NCBI GenBank assembly: GCA_900768625.1
Contig: CAAGDO010000210.1
Span: 1 to 21,457, forward strand
DNA from: Bacteroidaceae bacterium
Lineage (GTDB): Bacteria; Bacteroidota; Bacteroidia; Bacteroidales; Bacteroidaceae
Direction: 5' to 3'
DNA: 21,457 nt
Positions 1 through 8,491 of the stretch are shown piece after piece. The position numbers and the translations under genes were made by a program. Numbering within the stretch: position 1 is the stretch's first letter; each line of letters begins with the position of its first letter. The notes beneath the pieces were generated by a model that saw nothing but the letters and a program-made list of their open reading frames with translations, had not been told where the DNA came from and did no database searches.

Positions 1-1
1 C

Positions 2-331
2 AGCAACAAGAAACTTGCAAGCATGGATATGGAGGAGCGCTACCGCCTTATTATGAGCACAATATTCAACGCTATCGGTTGCCGTGTGGAAGTGGAGAAG
101 ATGATTGCTACGGGCAGAATAGATATGGTTGTGCAAACGACCAATTATATATATGTATTGGAACTGAAACTTAGCAACAACGGCGGTATTGATGCAGCAA
201 CCGAACAAATCAGAGCCAAGCAATATGCCGAGCCGTTCAAAGCAGACAAACGAAAAGTTGTTGCTCTTGCCATAGAATTGGATGAGAATGGGAAAGGGGT
301 GGTAGACTGGAAAGAAGCAATATTGTCCTAA
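2..331 (+). CDS. AAA-ATPase-like / PD-(D/E)XK nuclease family protein, 3' end only
   Basis: This is the C-terminal nuclease part of a two-domain protein whose ATPase part lies left of the window. The frame is open back to base 2, so the ATG at base 23 is an internal Met, not a start. Visible motifs are GRIDMVV (the Asp of the nuclease core) and YVLELKL (the E-x-K pair), then a Gln-Ile-x-x-x-x-Tyr-Ala stretch and an Arg-Lys-Val strand. The order and spacing match the C-terminus of the full-length relative at 3007-4620. Members (Pfam AAA-ATPase_like plus PD-(D/E)XK_9) occur in many copies in Bacteroidetes genomes. Their cellular role is not settled; nuclease action on nucleic acid is inferred from the motif alone. 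No clear terminator follows for this strand. Confidence 0.85.
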   Translation, partial: SNKKLASMDMEERYRLIMSTIFNAIGCRVEVEKMIATGRIDMVVQTTNYIYVLELKLSNNGGIDAATEQIRAKQYAEPFKADKRKVVALAIELDENGKGVVDWKEAILS

Positions 332-376
332 ACGATTTCGATGAATATGAGGTTGTTAATGACAACAACCTATAAA

Positions 377-417
377 CGTAGCGCCCCCAGCAACATCACG
401 TTGCCGAGGGCGTTACG
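377..417 (-). terminator. Terminator-like hairpin at the end of the candidate ncRNA
   Basis: Long near-perfect inverted repeat: CGTAGCGCCCCCAGCAAC pairs with the sequence at 400-417 around an ATCAC loop with three mismatches. On the minus strand it is followed by TTTAT, a weak U-tract. It may instead serve the gene ending at 331 on the plus strand, but no T-run follows in that direction. Confidence 0.4.
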
Positions 418-1015
418 ATTGGGCCTTGACTTCTTCGGGAGTCCCCGATGAGAGCCAGCGGCCGCTTCAAGTGCGGAAGGGATGTTTGCTACCCGGTGCA
501 ACTTCCCATCCTGTGTTTCCTTAACAACCTTTTTACCCGGGTATAACCTTAAACCTAATACCTAAATCAATCTATGAAGAGTCTACTCTCCCGGCAGAAG
601 CCGTGGTGGAGATGTAGGACATTACTTTTCTTCGTCAATCGGCCGGACCACTAGAGTCCGTTCCGATGATGAGTGCCAGGGTGTGAGCCAATGTTTTGGT
701 CGACGCGGCGTCCTATATATAAATAGGTGACGTTGTGGTCGCCTTTCGGCTCTGCTCTCACTTTAGCAAGAATAAATCATTTTCGAAGAGAGAGAGAGAG
801 GCTTTCATCGCATTGCATGCTTATGGACATGTTGCGTGTCAGCGAGCGTGTGTTTAGTTGTGCGCCTGTTTGAAGCAGGGAAGCTTCATGTGTGTTGATT
901 AATGGAGGCATTCCGCTGGGCGGAAGCCGAGGGCAGAACCTTGGGCTGTGAAGTCCGATAGTCGATGCCATCCACATTCGGCTGCAGCGTTTGGCAATGC
1001 GCTGCTTTTCTTTTC
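377..1015 (-). ncRNA. Candidate long structured non-coding RNA, class not recognised
   Basis: No convincing protein frame spans this stretch, yet it is dense in strong hairpins: 984-1005 (GCAGCG/CGCTGC), 907-928, 638-667 (ATCGG/CCGAT outside GGAC/GTCC), 582-619 (TCTAC, TCTCC and CGGC arms around an AGAA loop) and 377-417. The minus strand is favoured for two reasons. A TAATTTTG -7 box lies at 1022-1029 just before the first hairpin, and the last hairpin is followed on that strand by TTTAT. It does not match the signatures I know for tmRNA, RNase P RNA, SRP RNA, or the TPP, cobalamin or SAM riboswitches. Ends and strand are inferred. It could instead be several small elements or a decayed mobile element. 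Confidence 0.4.
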
Positions 1016-1021
1016 ACGCTG

Positions 1022-1029
1022 CAAAATTA
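1022..1029 (-). promoter_or_regulatory. Bacteroidetes -7 box before the candidate ncRNA
   Basis: TAATTTTG on the minus strand matches the Bacteroidetes -7 consensus TAnnTTTG exactly. The -33 element is not well placed: the nearest TTG, at 1054-1056, is 24 bases away. The call is therefore moderate. It would start transcription near 1015 and read toward lower coordinates. Confidence 0.4.
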
Positions 1030-1072
1030 CGGCGTTCCGCAAAAACGGACGTGCAATAATGTTGCAAATGCT

Positions 1073-1102
1073 GGTAAAAATCGGTCATCCACCATTTTTA
1101 CC
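1073..1102. terminator. Possible terminator hairpin downstream of the GPH transporter
   Basis: Perfect 8-bp inverted repeat GGTAAAAA / TTTTTACC with a 14-base loop, about 85 bases beyond the transporter's stop codon at 1188. The A/T-rich arms could end transcription from either side. No separate T-run follows on the minus strand. Confidence 0.3.
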
Positions 1103-1187
1103 CAAAAATGAAACATTTTGATAGGATCGAAGGGGGTTTTGTGGCGGTTTTTGGCAACTACGTTAGGCAAACCGCGCATGACGCTCC

Positions 1188-2585
1188 TCAATTTTTCTCT
1201 TCCATGTTTCGTCGTTCTTCTGCCAGGCGGTGGCCGATTTCGGTCATTCGGCGGCTATTGAGCGGATAAATGAGGATGAAAAGAAGCGAAATGGCAGCCA
1301 CTCCGGCCGGCACCCAGCTCATGAGCATACGGAGTCCTTCGATGGCCGAATCGGTCTGCACGGCATCAACAGCTGTGTTATAGCCCACTGCCGCGAGAAT
1401 CCACATCACAGCTGCTCCACCTATGGCACCACCAAATTTCTGCGCCATGGATGAGGAGGAGAAGATAAGACCCGTTGAAGCGGTGTGGAACCGCAGTTCA
1501 GCATAATCGCTGATATCGGCATACATGCTCCATACGAGCGGAGAAACCACACCCGTGAGCACGCAAATAAGCACCTGAAGCACCATCATGGTCCACAGTC
1601 CGGAGGCCGAGGTGCCGACATAGAAGAAAGCAATGTTGAACACAATGAGCAACACGAGCGAACCGATGAAGGTGGACTTCTTTCCCACCATCCGCGTGAT
1701 GGGAGTGGTGGCGGCCACGCCTGCCATGTTGGCCACTTCACCTACGGAGAAGAACAGTCCGGCATAGAAGACAAAGGTCCACGAGGCGAACGTTAATGTG
1801 GCATCCGCAGGGATGACGGAGGTGAAATAATAAGGGATGACAGCGTAGCGAATGGCATTGAAGAAATTGAAGAAGAGCACCGCGCCGAGCAAAATCCACC
1901 ACGGACTGTTGTGGAGCAATGAGCGCAAGTCGCTGGCCACGTCGGTACGCTTGGGCGCCGTTCGCACATTCTCACGCGTCAAGGCGAACGTGGCTAGAAA
2001 GAGGAGGAAGCAGCATGTAGCTACGACCGTCATGCCCCATCGCCAGGCAGGTACCGTGGCGTAGCCGTAGGATTGGCGGAAGAAATCGACGAGGGGTTCC
2101 CATGAAACGAGCACCACGAACGATCCTGTGTAGGCCAAGAACATACGGTAGGAAGAAAACACCGTTTTTTCGTCGCTATCGTCAGAGACAACGCCAAGCA
2201 TCGAGCCGTAGGGAACGTTGATGGCTGTATAGACGGTCATCATGAGAATATAGGTGGCAAAGGCCCATACGGTCTTACCCGTTTGCGAAAGGTCGGGAGT
2301 GGTGAAGAGCAATATGCCGGCAATGGCGAAAGGCAGTGCCATCCACAAAAGATAGGGACGGTATTTGCCCCATCGCGTGTGTGTGCGGTCGGCAATGACG
2401 CCCATCATGGGATCGCTCACGGCATCCCACACACGGGTGACGAGCATCAGCACGCCTGTGGCTTCAAGGCTGAGACCAAATATATTGGAATAGAAGAAGG
2501 GGAGATAGGCTGAGAAGATTTTCCAGAACATCGACGATGACATATCGCCAAGTCCATAGCCAATTTTTTCCTTTAGTGAGGCCAT
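1188..2585 (-). CDS. GPH-family (MelB-like) sugar:cation symporter
   Basis: A 465-aa polytopic membrane protein of the glycoside-pentoside-hexuronide:cation symporter family in the major facilitator superfamily. It should import a sugar or glycoside together with Na+ or H+ across the inner membrane. The signature RVWDAVSDPMMG (residues 51-62) carries Arg51, Asp54 and Asp58, which line up with the cation-site residues of E. coli MelB. RTHTRWGKYRPY (67-78) is the conserved loop after the second helix. About twelve hydrophobic segments run to a short charged C-terminus ending RRNMEEKN. The first Met fits the family's N-terminus (KEKIGYGLGDM). It stands alone behind its own promoter, with no glycoside hydrolase beside it, so the substrate cannot be named. 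Overlapping frames on both strands are shadows. Confidence 0.93.
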   Translation of the reverse strand: MASLKEKIGYGLGDMSSSMFWKIFSAYLPFFYSNIFGLSLEATGVLMLVTRVWDAVSDPMMGVIADRTHTRWGKYRPYLLWMALPFAIAGILLFTTPDLSQTGKTVWAFATYILMMTVYTAINVPYGSMLGVVSDDSDEKTVFSSYRMFLAYTGSFVVLVSWEPLVDFFRQSYGYATVPAWRWGMTVVATCCFLLFLATFALTRENVRTAPKRTDVASDLRSLLHNSPWWILLGAVLFFNFFNAIRYAVIPYYFTSVIPADATLTFASWTFVFYAGLFFSVGEVANMAGVAATTPITRMVGKKSTFIGSLVLLIVFNIAFFYVGTSASGLWTMMVLQVLICVLTGVVSPLVWSMYADISDYAELRFHTASTGLIFSSSSMAQKFGGAIGGAAVMWILAAVGYNTAVDAVQTDSAIEGLRMLMSWVPAGVAAISLLFILIYPLNSRRMTEIGHRLAEERRNMEEKN

Positions 2586-2692
2586 AACTGTTAGAGAATG
2601 GATGATTCAGGTTTGCGGCAATTTTCCCTTTCGCGGTCAGTTGGTATCGGACGACCGAGGTGTGGTTTGCCATGGTTGAAGGTTATCGGTTG

Positions 2693-2724
2693 CAAATATA
2701 ACGATTTTTTCAGTTATCATGCAA
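2693..2724 (-). promoter_or_regulatory. Promoter of the GPH transporter gene
   Basis: On the minus strand, TTG at 2722-2724 is followed after 21 bases by TATATTTG at 2693-2700, the Bacteroidetes sigma-70 arrangement. Transcription would start near 2686, giving a leader of about 100 nt. The rest of the 2586-3006 gap holds a small hairpin near 2874-2903 (GGTTTCGCC / GGCGAAGCC) and the next gene's promoter; nothing else was seen. Confidence 0.7.
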
Positions 2725-2972
2725 GGTTTTTGTGGGTAGAAATAGCAAATTGGCAACTTTCTGTGTTCCCGAAAGAGATAAAAATCGGTATGTTTACCGA
2801 TTATGCAGATTTATGAACAACGCAAGAACAACAAAAGCGGGTAAATTCTGCATTGTTCAAGTCGTAAAGTTCAGGTTTCGCCTCCATCTCCGGGCGAAGC
2901 CAAAAATGAACGGATGGAATCCTCATCATCCCGTTATCCGGCAGACAAGCTGCAGTTTTCTAAAATATTTCG

Positions 2973-2980
2973 TATCTTCG
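2973..2980 (+). promoter_or_regulatory. Likely -7 box of the AAA-ATPase/nuclease gene
   Basis: TATCTTCG, one mismatch from TAnnTTTG, lies 26 bases before the ATG at 3007. A T-rich GTTTTC about 18 bases further upstream could act as the -33 element. The leader would be only about 20 nt. Confidence 0.45.
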
Positions 2981-3006
2981 CGAAATAAACCCCAAAAGCT
3001 CGAACT

Positions 3007-4620
3007 ATGAAATATCCCATTGGCATACAAGACTTCAAAAGCATCGTCGAAGGCGGTTATCTTTATATTGACAAGACCGCTATGGTGTACGACCTTGTAA
3101 AGAATGGCAAGATTTATTTCTTGAGCCGCCCGAGACGGTTCGGGAAAAGTCTGCTTGTTTCGACTTTGGAATATTATTTCAAAGGGGAAAAGGAACTCTT
3201 CAAGGGGTTGGCTATCGACGGTTTGGAAAAGGACTGGAAAAACTATCCTGTGTTCCACATTGACTTCAGCAATACGAATTTTGAGGACATATCCGACGAA
3301 GGCGTATCTGCATTGGACAACAAACTAAATGATTATCTCACCAAATGGGAAAACGCCTATCATTATCCTGCTAACAGGCTTTTGGGATATGGCGACCGTT
3401 TTGGCAATCTGCTGGAATATGTCCATCTCTCGACTGGCCAACGTTGTGTGGTGCTGATTGACGAGTATGACAAGCCGCTCCTTGATGTAATGAACTCCGG
3501 CCTTTGTGTGTGTGGCGCGCATACCAATGAAGTTCCTATGGAAGAAAAGAACCGAGCCATTCTTAAAGCCTTTTATTCTACTTTTAAGGCCGCTGATGCT
3601 CATCTTCAGTTCGTCTTGCTCACGGGCGTGACAAAGTTTTCACAGGTAAGTGTGTTCAGCGGATTCAATCAGCCTGACGATATCAGCATGAGTTTCGATT
3701 TTCAATCGCTTTGCGGGATCACCAGAAGCGAAATTGAGAACCAACTGATGGAAGGCGTCGCAGCTATGGCAGAACGGCTCAAAAAACGTCCCGAAGAAAT
3801 GTTGGACCTGCTTAAGCAACGCTACGATGGCTACCATTTCACTTCTGACCTGGAGGATATATATAATCCTTTCAGCCTACTGAGCGCCCTCAGAAATAAA
3901 CAATTGAGCGACTATTGGTTCCGCACAGGTACGCCCACCTACCTTCTCCGACTGCTTTCATCCACCAACGAAGAACTCAATGACTTGACAGGTAGATACT
4001 ATGCAGCATCGGATTTTATAGACGACAGGGCGGATGCCCAACGTCTGCTCCCAATGTTCTATCAAAGTGGGTATCTCACCATCAAGGCCTACGACGAAAT
4101 CACAGAAAGCTATCTGCTTGATTTTCCCAACACTGAAGTGAAGCGCGGTTTCCTCACCGTTGTGGCCAATAATTATTTCCGAAGTACATCATCCGTGAGT
4201 TCTGAACTTGTAGGAATGGTCCACGCCATAACAAGTGGCAATTTACAGCAGCTGCACGAACGTCTCACAGCTTTCTTTGCCAGCATTCCCTACAGTATGA
4301 GGCGGAAAAACAGCGAACATGAGCGTGAACGATACTTTCATTACACCTTCTACCTCATATTCCGTTTACTCAGCACACATATCGTACTTACAGAAAAACA
4401 GCAAAGTCAAGGACGTGCTGACTGTATCATCGAAATGCCCAAAGCGGTGTACATCTTTGAGTTCAAACTTGACGGAACGGCCGGCTCTGCCCTGCAACAA
4501 ATCAAAAAGAGGGGTTACGCACGACCTTACTTAGCTGATGAGCGAAAGGTGGAATGCATTGGGGTAAGTTTCTCATCGGAGACGGGAACAATAGAAGACT
4601 GGAAGGTCATGCCGGCGTGA
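3007..4620 (+). CDS. AAA-ATPase-like protein with C-terminal PD-(D/E)XK nuclease domain
   Basis: Full-length, 537 aa. The N-terminus KYPIGIQDFKSIVEGGYLYIDKT is typical of the AAA-ATPase_like family. The Walker A-like segment RPRRFGKS (41-48) contains the nucleotide-binding Gly46-Lys47-Ser48, and VVLIDEYDKP (148-157) is the Walker B strand. The C-terminal nuclease fold shows Asp472 (GRAD), Glu485 and Lys487 (FEFKL), and Gln498. Both halves look intact. The family is abundant in gut Bacteroidetes, often scattered singly as here, and is loosely associated with mobile or defence functions; no reaction has been shown that I know of. The window's left edge carries the tail of a second member about 2.7 kb away, so the two are probably paralogues. 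It is monocistronic with its own promoter. Confidence 0.9.
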   Translation: MKYPIGIQDFKSIVEGGYLYIDKTAMVYDLVKNGKIYFLSRPRRFGKSLLVSTLEYYFKGEKELFKGLAIDGLEKDWKNYPVFHIDFSNTNFEDISDEGVSALDNKLNDYLTKWENAYHYPANRLLGYGDRFGNLLEYVHLSTGQRCVVLIDEYDKPLLDVMNSGLCVCGAHTNEVPMEEKNRAILKAFYSTFKAADAHLQFVLLTGVTKFSQVSVFSGFNQPDDISMSFDFQSLCGITRSEIENQLMEGVAAMAERLKKRPEEMLDLLKQRYDGYHFTSDLEDIYNPFSLLSALRNKQLSDYWFRTGTPTYLLRLLSSTNEELNDLTGRYYAASDFIDDRADAQRLLPMFYQSGYLTIKAYDEITESYLLDFPNTEVKRGFLTVVANNYFRSTSSVSSELVGMVHAITSGNLQQLHERLTAFFASIPYSMRRKNSEHERERYFHYTFYLIFRLLSTHIVLTEKQQSQGRADCIIEMPKAVYIFEFKLDGTAGSALQQIKKRGYARPYLADERKVECIGVSFSSETGTIEDWKVMPA

Positions 4621-4743
4621 GAAGCATTTCCCCACTCATATGTTTTCAAGAGAGCTTCCAATCATTCCGATGAGTTGATCTGTGGCTTACCAAAAGTGTA
4701 TTTTATAGTCAAAAAGGATTGGGCATCTACACTATCTCGTTTT

Positions 4744-4893
4744 GAGGGCGTAGCCATTAATGAACATTTCTCCCCAAGGCGTGCTTGAGCACGCTGAGGG
4801 AAGAAAGCGTGCGCAAGCACGCAGCATTGATGACCATTAATGGCTCATTGACGGAAATTAATGTAGAAAACCAGCGTGCGTAGCACGCCCAAC
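4744..4893. repeat. Dispersed intergenic repeat, copy 1
   Basis: This gap element shares ordered blocks with 12735-12920: GAGGGCGTAGCCATTAA at its start (4744-4760), AGCGTGCGCAAGCACGC (4806-4822, itself an inverted repeat), CATTAA motifs in the middle, and a GAAAACC block followed by GCG-rich sequence at the end. It also contains GTGCTTGAGCAC and GCGTGCGTAGCACGC hairpins. It has no coding frame. The rest of 4621-5029 shows nothing recognisable. Confidence 0.75.
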
Positions 4894-5029
4894 AAATCCG
4901 GATGTAAAAACCTCAAAGCCCTTTTACCATCCCATAAACCAATCGCCAAATGCGAAACTTGAAATACGGATTTTAACGTCGGCATATCCCTAAAACCTCT
5001 CCACCGCTCTGCATTCCGCTTTTTTTTCG

Positions 5030-5037
5030 TAATTTTG
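5030..5037 (+). promoter_or_regulatory. -7 box of the parC gene
   Basis: TAATTTTG matches the Bacteroidetes -7 consensus; the -33 region is a weak, T-rich stretch. The predicted transcription start falls near 5044, which makes a GTG start at 5042 impossible on this promoter and supports the ATG at 5093. Confidence 0.6.
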
Positions 5038-5092
5038 CAACGTGCGCCAATGGCGCCTGAACGTTACAATCCTCCCCAATAAATACTGCACG

Positions 5093-7951
5093 ATGAGCGA
5101 CGACACGAAGAAAACGAACGACGAAATCCAGAAACCCAACGGCGACACCCCATCAGGTGGCGCCCCTGCCGACATGCCCGAAACCGAAGAGAAGGACCGC
5201 AGCGACGATGCTTCCGATGAAGTTTCCGGCCCTGCCGAAACAGAGGCCCATTCCGACTATCATCCCTCTGGAGTGAAGGACAAGGAAGGCAACCTCCAGC
5301 TCACGGGTATGTACCAGAACTGGTTTCTTGACTACGCATCCTACGTTATCCTCGAACGCGCCGTGCCCCACTTGGGCGACGGCCTCAAACCCGTGCAGCG
5401 ACGCATTCTCCATTCCATGAAGCGTCTCGACGACGGACGCTACAACAAGGTGGCCAACATCGTGGGTCACACCATGCAGTTCCACCCCCACGGCGACGCC
5501 TCCATCGGCGATGCTCTCGTGCAGTTGGGACAGAAAAATCTTCTCGTCGACTGTCAGGGAAACTGGGGAAACATTCTTACCGGTGACTCCGCCGCCGCAC
5601 CGCGTTACATCGAGGCCCGCCTCTCCAAGTTCGCCCTTGATGTGCTCTTCAATCCGAAAACCACAGAGTGGAAACTCTCCTACGACGGACGCAACAAGGA
5701 ACCAGTCAGTCTCCCCGTGAAGTTCCCCCTCCTGCTGGCCCAGGGTGCAGAAGGTATTGCCGTCGGTCTGTCGGCCAAAATCCTACCCCACAACTTCGGT
5801 GAACTTTGCGACGCCGCCATCAAATATCTCCACGGTGAGGAATTCCACCTCTACCCCGACTTCCTCACCGGCGGTTCCATCGATGTGAGCCGATACAACG
5901 ACGGTATGCGCGGAGGAGCTGTCAAAGTGAGAGCCAAAATTGAGAAAATCGACAACCGCACGCTTGCCATCCGTGAGATTCCCTTCGGCAAGACCACCTC
6001 GACGCTCATCGACTCCATCCTCAAGGCCAATGAGAAGGGAAAAATCAAAATCCGCAAGGTCGACGACAACACGGCGGCCGACGTGGAAATCCTCGTCCAT
6101 CTCACCCCCGGAACCAGTTCCGACAAGGCCATCGATGCCCTCTACGCTTTCACCGACTGCGAAACGAGCATTTCGCCCAACTGCTGCGTGATTGACGAGA
6201 AGAAACCGAAATTCCTCACCGTGAGCGACGTGTTGCGTCGTTCCGTGGAATCCACCCGCGAACTGTTGCGCCGCGAACTGCTCATCCGTCGCGGTGAACT
6301 GATGGAAAGCCTTCATTTCGCCTCTCTCGAACAAATCTTCATCGAGGAACGCATCTATAAGGACCGTCCCTTCGAGCAGGCACGTGACATGGACGCCGCC
6401 GTGGCCCATATCGATTCACGCCTCGAACCCTTCAAGCCTTCCTTCTATCGCCCCGTGACACGCGACGACATCCTGCGCCTCATGGAAATCAAGATGGGAC
6501 GCATCCTCAAGTTCAACAAGGAACGGGCCGAAGAACTCATCGCGCGCATGAAGGAAGAAGTGGCCCGTATCGACCACGACCTCCAGAACATGGTGGAAGT
6601 CACCGCCAACTGGTATCGCCTCATCCGCGACAAATATGCAGCGCAACATCCGCGACGAACCGAAATCCGATCCTTCGACAACATTGAGGCCACCAAGGTG
6701 ATCGAAGCCAACGAAAAGCTCTACATCAACCGTGAGGACGGCTTCATGGGAACCGGACTGAAGAAGGACGAATTCGTGGAAAACTGCTCCCCCATCGACG
6801 ATGTCATCATCTTCTATCGCGACGGAACCTACAAGGTGACCCGCGTGCAGGACAAGGTGTTCATCGGCGAGACTGAGCGAATGAAAGCTGAAAAACGCAA
6901 GAAAAAGCCTGAAATCATCCACATCGCCGTGTTCAAAAAGGGTGACAAACGCACCATATATAATGTGGTCTACGTGGACGGAGCCACCAACGCCTGCTAC
7001 ATCAAGCGTTTCAACGTCACCTCCATCACCCACGACCGCGAGTATGACGTGACGATGGGCACCCCCGGTTCGCGCATTCTCTACTTCACTGCCAACCCCA
7101 ACGGAGAGGCCGAAATCGTCAAGATCACCTTCAAGCCCAACCCCAAACTCAAGCGCATCAGCTTCGACAAGGACTTCGGCGAGATTCTCGTCAAGGGACG
7201 TCAGAGCCGAGGCAACCTCCTCACCCGCCTCGATGTCCACCGCATCACCCTCAAGGCCCACGGAGCCTCCACGCTGGGCGGCCGAAAGGTATGGTTCGAC
7301 CATGACGTGCAACGTCTCAACTACGACGAGCGCGGAGCCTATCTCGGAGAATTCCATTCCGACGACCTCGTGCTTGTGGTACTCGACAACGGCACGTTCT
7401 ACACCACCTCCTTCGACGTCAACAACCACTATGAACCAACGGGCATCCTCCGTGTGGAGAAGTTCGACGAGCAGAAAGTCTGGACCGCTGTACTCTATGA
7501 TGCTGACCAGAATGGTTTCCCCTACGTCAAGCGCTTCACCCTCGAACGCATTGCGCAGACCCGTCCCGCATCGTTCATCGGTGACAATCCCGCATCACGC
7601 TTCGTCCTCCTCACTGATGAGGTCTATCCCCGTCTTCGTCTCACCTTCGGCGAAGCCGACAGTTTCCGCGACCCGCAGGAAATCGACGTCGAGCAGTTTA
7701 TCGGCGTGAAGAGCTATAAGGCCAAGGGCAAACGCCTCACCACGCTCACCACCGAACGCATCGAGGAACTCGAACCTCTCCGCCATGCCACACCCGACGA
7801 AGACGAAGAGGGTGCCACCGACGAGGTATCATCAGAACCAACCGCTTCTTCAGCCGAAGGCGAAACGGCCCCCTACACCGACGAGGCCCCCGTCACGCTC
7901 GATCTCTTCTCCGCCGACGCTTCAGCAGAACCTTCCGCAAAGGACGAGTGA
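5093..7951 (+). CDS. parC: DNA topoisomerase IV subunit A (ParC)
   Basis: A 952-aa type IIA topoisomerase A subunit, which cuts and rejoins both DNA strands with ParE to decatenate chromosomes. The catalytic pair is Arg171-Tyr172 in APRYIEARLSKFA. The winged-helix/QRDR segment HPHGDASIGD (131-140) has Ala136 where E. coli GyrA has the quinolone-contact Ser83, and Asp140 at the Asp87 site. From memory this is normal for Bacteroidetes ParC rather than acquired resistance. The GyrA box (QRRGGRG-like) is absent and the C-terminal domain is degenerate, which favours ParC over GyrA. Residues 1-65 and the last 60 or so are acidic and probably disordered. The ATG start is preferred because the upstream GTG overlaps the predicted transcription start. 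No parE adjoins it. Codon use is visibly GC-rich at third positions. Confidence 0.92.
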   Translation: MSDDTKKTNDEIQKPNGDTPSGGAPADMPETEEKDRSDDASDEVSGPAETEAHSDYHPSGVKDKEGNLQLTGMYQNWFLDYASYVILERAVPHLGDGLKPVQRRILHSMKRLDDGRYNKVANIVGHTMQFHPHGDASIGDALVQLGQKNLLVDCQGNWGNILTGDSAAAPRYIEARLSKFALDVLFNPKTTEWKLSYDGRNKEPVSLPVKFPLLLAQGAEGIAVGLSAKILPHNFGELCDAAIKYLHGEEFHLYPDFLTGGSIDVSRYNDGMRGGAVKVRAKIEKIDNRTLAIREIPFGKTTSTLIDSILKANEKGKIKIRKVDDNTAADVEILVHLTPGTSSDKAIDALYAFTDCETSISPNCCVIDEKKPKFLTVSDVLRRSVESTRELLRRELLIRRGELMESLHFASLEQIFIEERIYKDRPFEQARDMDAAVAHIDSRLEPFKPSFYRPVTRDDILRLMEIKMGRILKFNKERAEELIARMKEEVARIDHDLQNMVEVTANWYRLIRDKYAAQHPRRTEIRSFDNIEATKVIEANEKLYINREDGFMGTGLKKDEFVENCSPIDDVIIFYRDGTYKVTRVQDKVFIGETERMKAEKRKKKPEIIHIAVFKKGDKRTIYNVVYVDGATNACYIKRFNVTSITHDREYDVTMGTPGSRILYFTANPNGEAEIVKITFKPNPKLKRISFDKDFGEILVKGRQSRGNLLTRLDVHRITLKAHGASTLGGRKVWFDHDVQRLNYDERGAYLGEFHSDDLVLVVLDNGTFYTTSFDVNNHYEPTGILRVEKFDEQKVWTAVLYDADQNGFPYVKRFTLERIAQTRPASFIGDNPASRFVLLTDEVYPRLRLTFGEADSFRDPQEIDVEQFIGVKSYKAKGKRLTTLTTERIEELEPLRHATPDEDEEGATDEVSSEPTASSAEGETAPYTDEAPVTLDLFSADASAEPSAKDE

Positions 7952-7984
7952 CACTTCGACCCTTTGAATAGACATAACCCCATT

Positions 7985-8052
7985 GCAGCATACGAATTTT
8001 TCGGACACCTGACCATCATCAGGAATCGGAAACTTTCGTATGCTGCTTTTTT
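7985..8052 (+). terminator. Intrinsic terminator of parC
   Basis: Perfect 12-bp arms, GCAGCATACGAA (7985-7996) and TTCGTATGCTGC (8035-8046), enclose a second small hairpin (CCTGA/TCAGG) and are followed by six T residues. Confidence 0.85.
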
Positions 8053-8120
8053 GTTTCCAAGATTCAGGATAGGAAAAAGGGGAGCGCAACCTAAGGTTGC
8101 AATCCTTCTGCAGAAGCAAT

Positions 8121-8314
8121 GAAGTCGTCTGAACTTTTATGAAATTCAAGATTTACCTTTATTTTTGAGGCGTTTTTGGGCCTTGAAGAGGGAGTGTAGC
8201 GAGCTACACGACCGATGAAAGGGCAAAAAACGCCTCAAAAATAAAGGTGAAGATGGAATGTAGAAGAGCTCAAACTCTAAATCAAACCTTCGTCAGAAAA
8301 GTTTAGACGACTTC
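8121..8314. repeat. 194-bp element with nested inverted repeats (MITE-like)
   Basis: The ends are inverted repeats: GAAGTCGTCTGAACTTTT (8121-8138) against AAAAGTTTAGACGACTTC (8297-8314), with one mismatch. Inside, 8155-8180 pairs almost perfectly with 8221-8248 (core CTTTATTTTTGAGGCGTTTT), and at the centre GTGTAG/CTACAC (8194-8209) closes a third hairpin. No protein frame is present. The outer arms recur back to back at 15821-15850. It may be a non-autonomous transposable element, or a large terminator or processing structure. Confidence 0.6.
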
Positions 8315-8392
8315 AACAGGTGTATATTCCTTCTATCTCAGAAGGCATTTAGCCATAAATATGAGGGTTGCAACAAAATTGTTACGTTCACC

Positions 8393-8424
8393 TTTGGATT
8401 ACGGCAGAAATATCCCTAATTTTG
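8393..8424 (+). promoter_or_regulatory. Promoter of the VTC/DUF4956/surface-protein operon
   Basis: TTTG (8393-8396), exactly 20 bases, then TAATTTTG (8417-8424): a perfect Bacteroidetes promoter. Start near 8431 gives a leader of about 60 nt before the ATG at 8492. Confidence 0.8.
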
Positions 8425-8491
8425 CCATCTGTAGAGCAAAAGTCCTGCGACACTCCATATATTATAATAACCAAGAAAGTCGACCCTTTGA

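Noticed and set aside
786..801. AG dinucleotide run as a phase-variation switch
   Set aside because: It lies in no protein gene and near no promoter spacer that I could identify.
777..977. 66-codon minus-strand frame in the structured gap
   Set aside because: Low-complexity ending (SLSLSLRK from a CT repeat), no fold or ribosome site, and it overlaps strong hairpins.
377..1015. Retron or group II intron RNA
   Set aside because: No reverse transcriptase frame in the window and no recognisable intron domain V.
4744..4893. CRISPR array
   Set aside because: The repeated motifs are irregular in length and spacing and are palindromic; there are no uniform repeats with unique spacers and no cas genes.
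5042..5092. Upstream GTG start for parC
   Set aside because: It coincides with the predicted transcription start after the -7 box at 5030-5037, and the added residues are not family-like.
5495..5525. Quinolone-resistance mutation at the GyrA Ser83-equivalent (Ala136)
   Set aside because: HPHGDASIGD appears to be the ordinary Bacteroidetes ParC sequence as far as I recall, so it is not evidence of acquired resistance.
6416..7429. 337-codon minus-strand frame inside parC
   Set aside because: Antisense shadow of GC-rich parC codons; its His/Val/Glu-rich composition is typical of such shadows.
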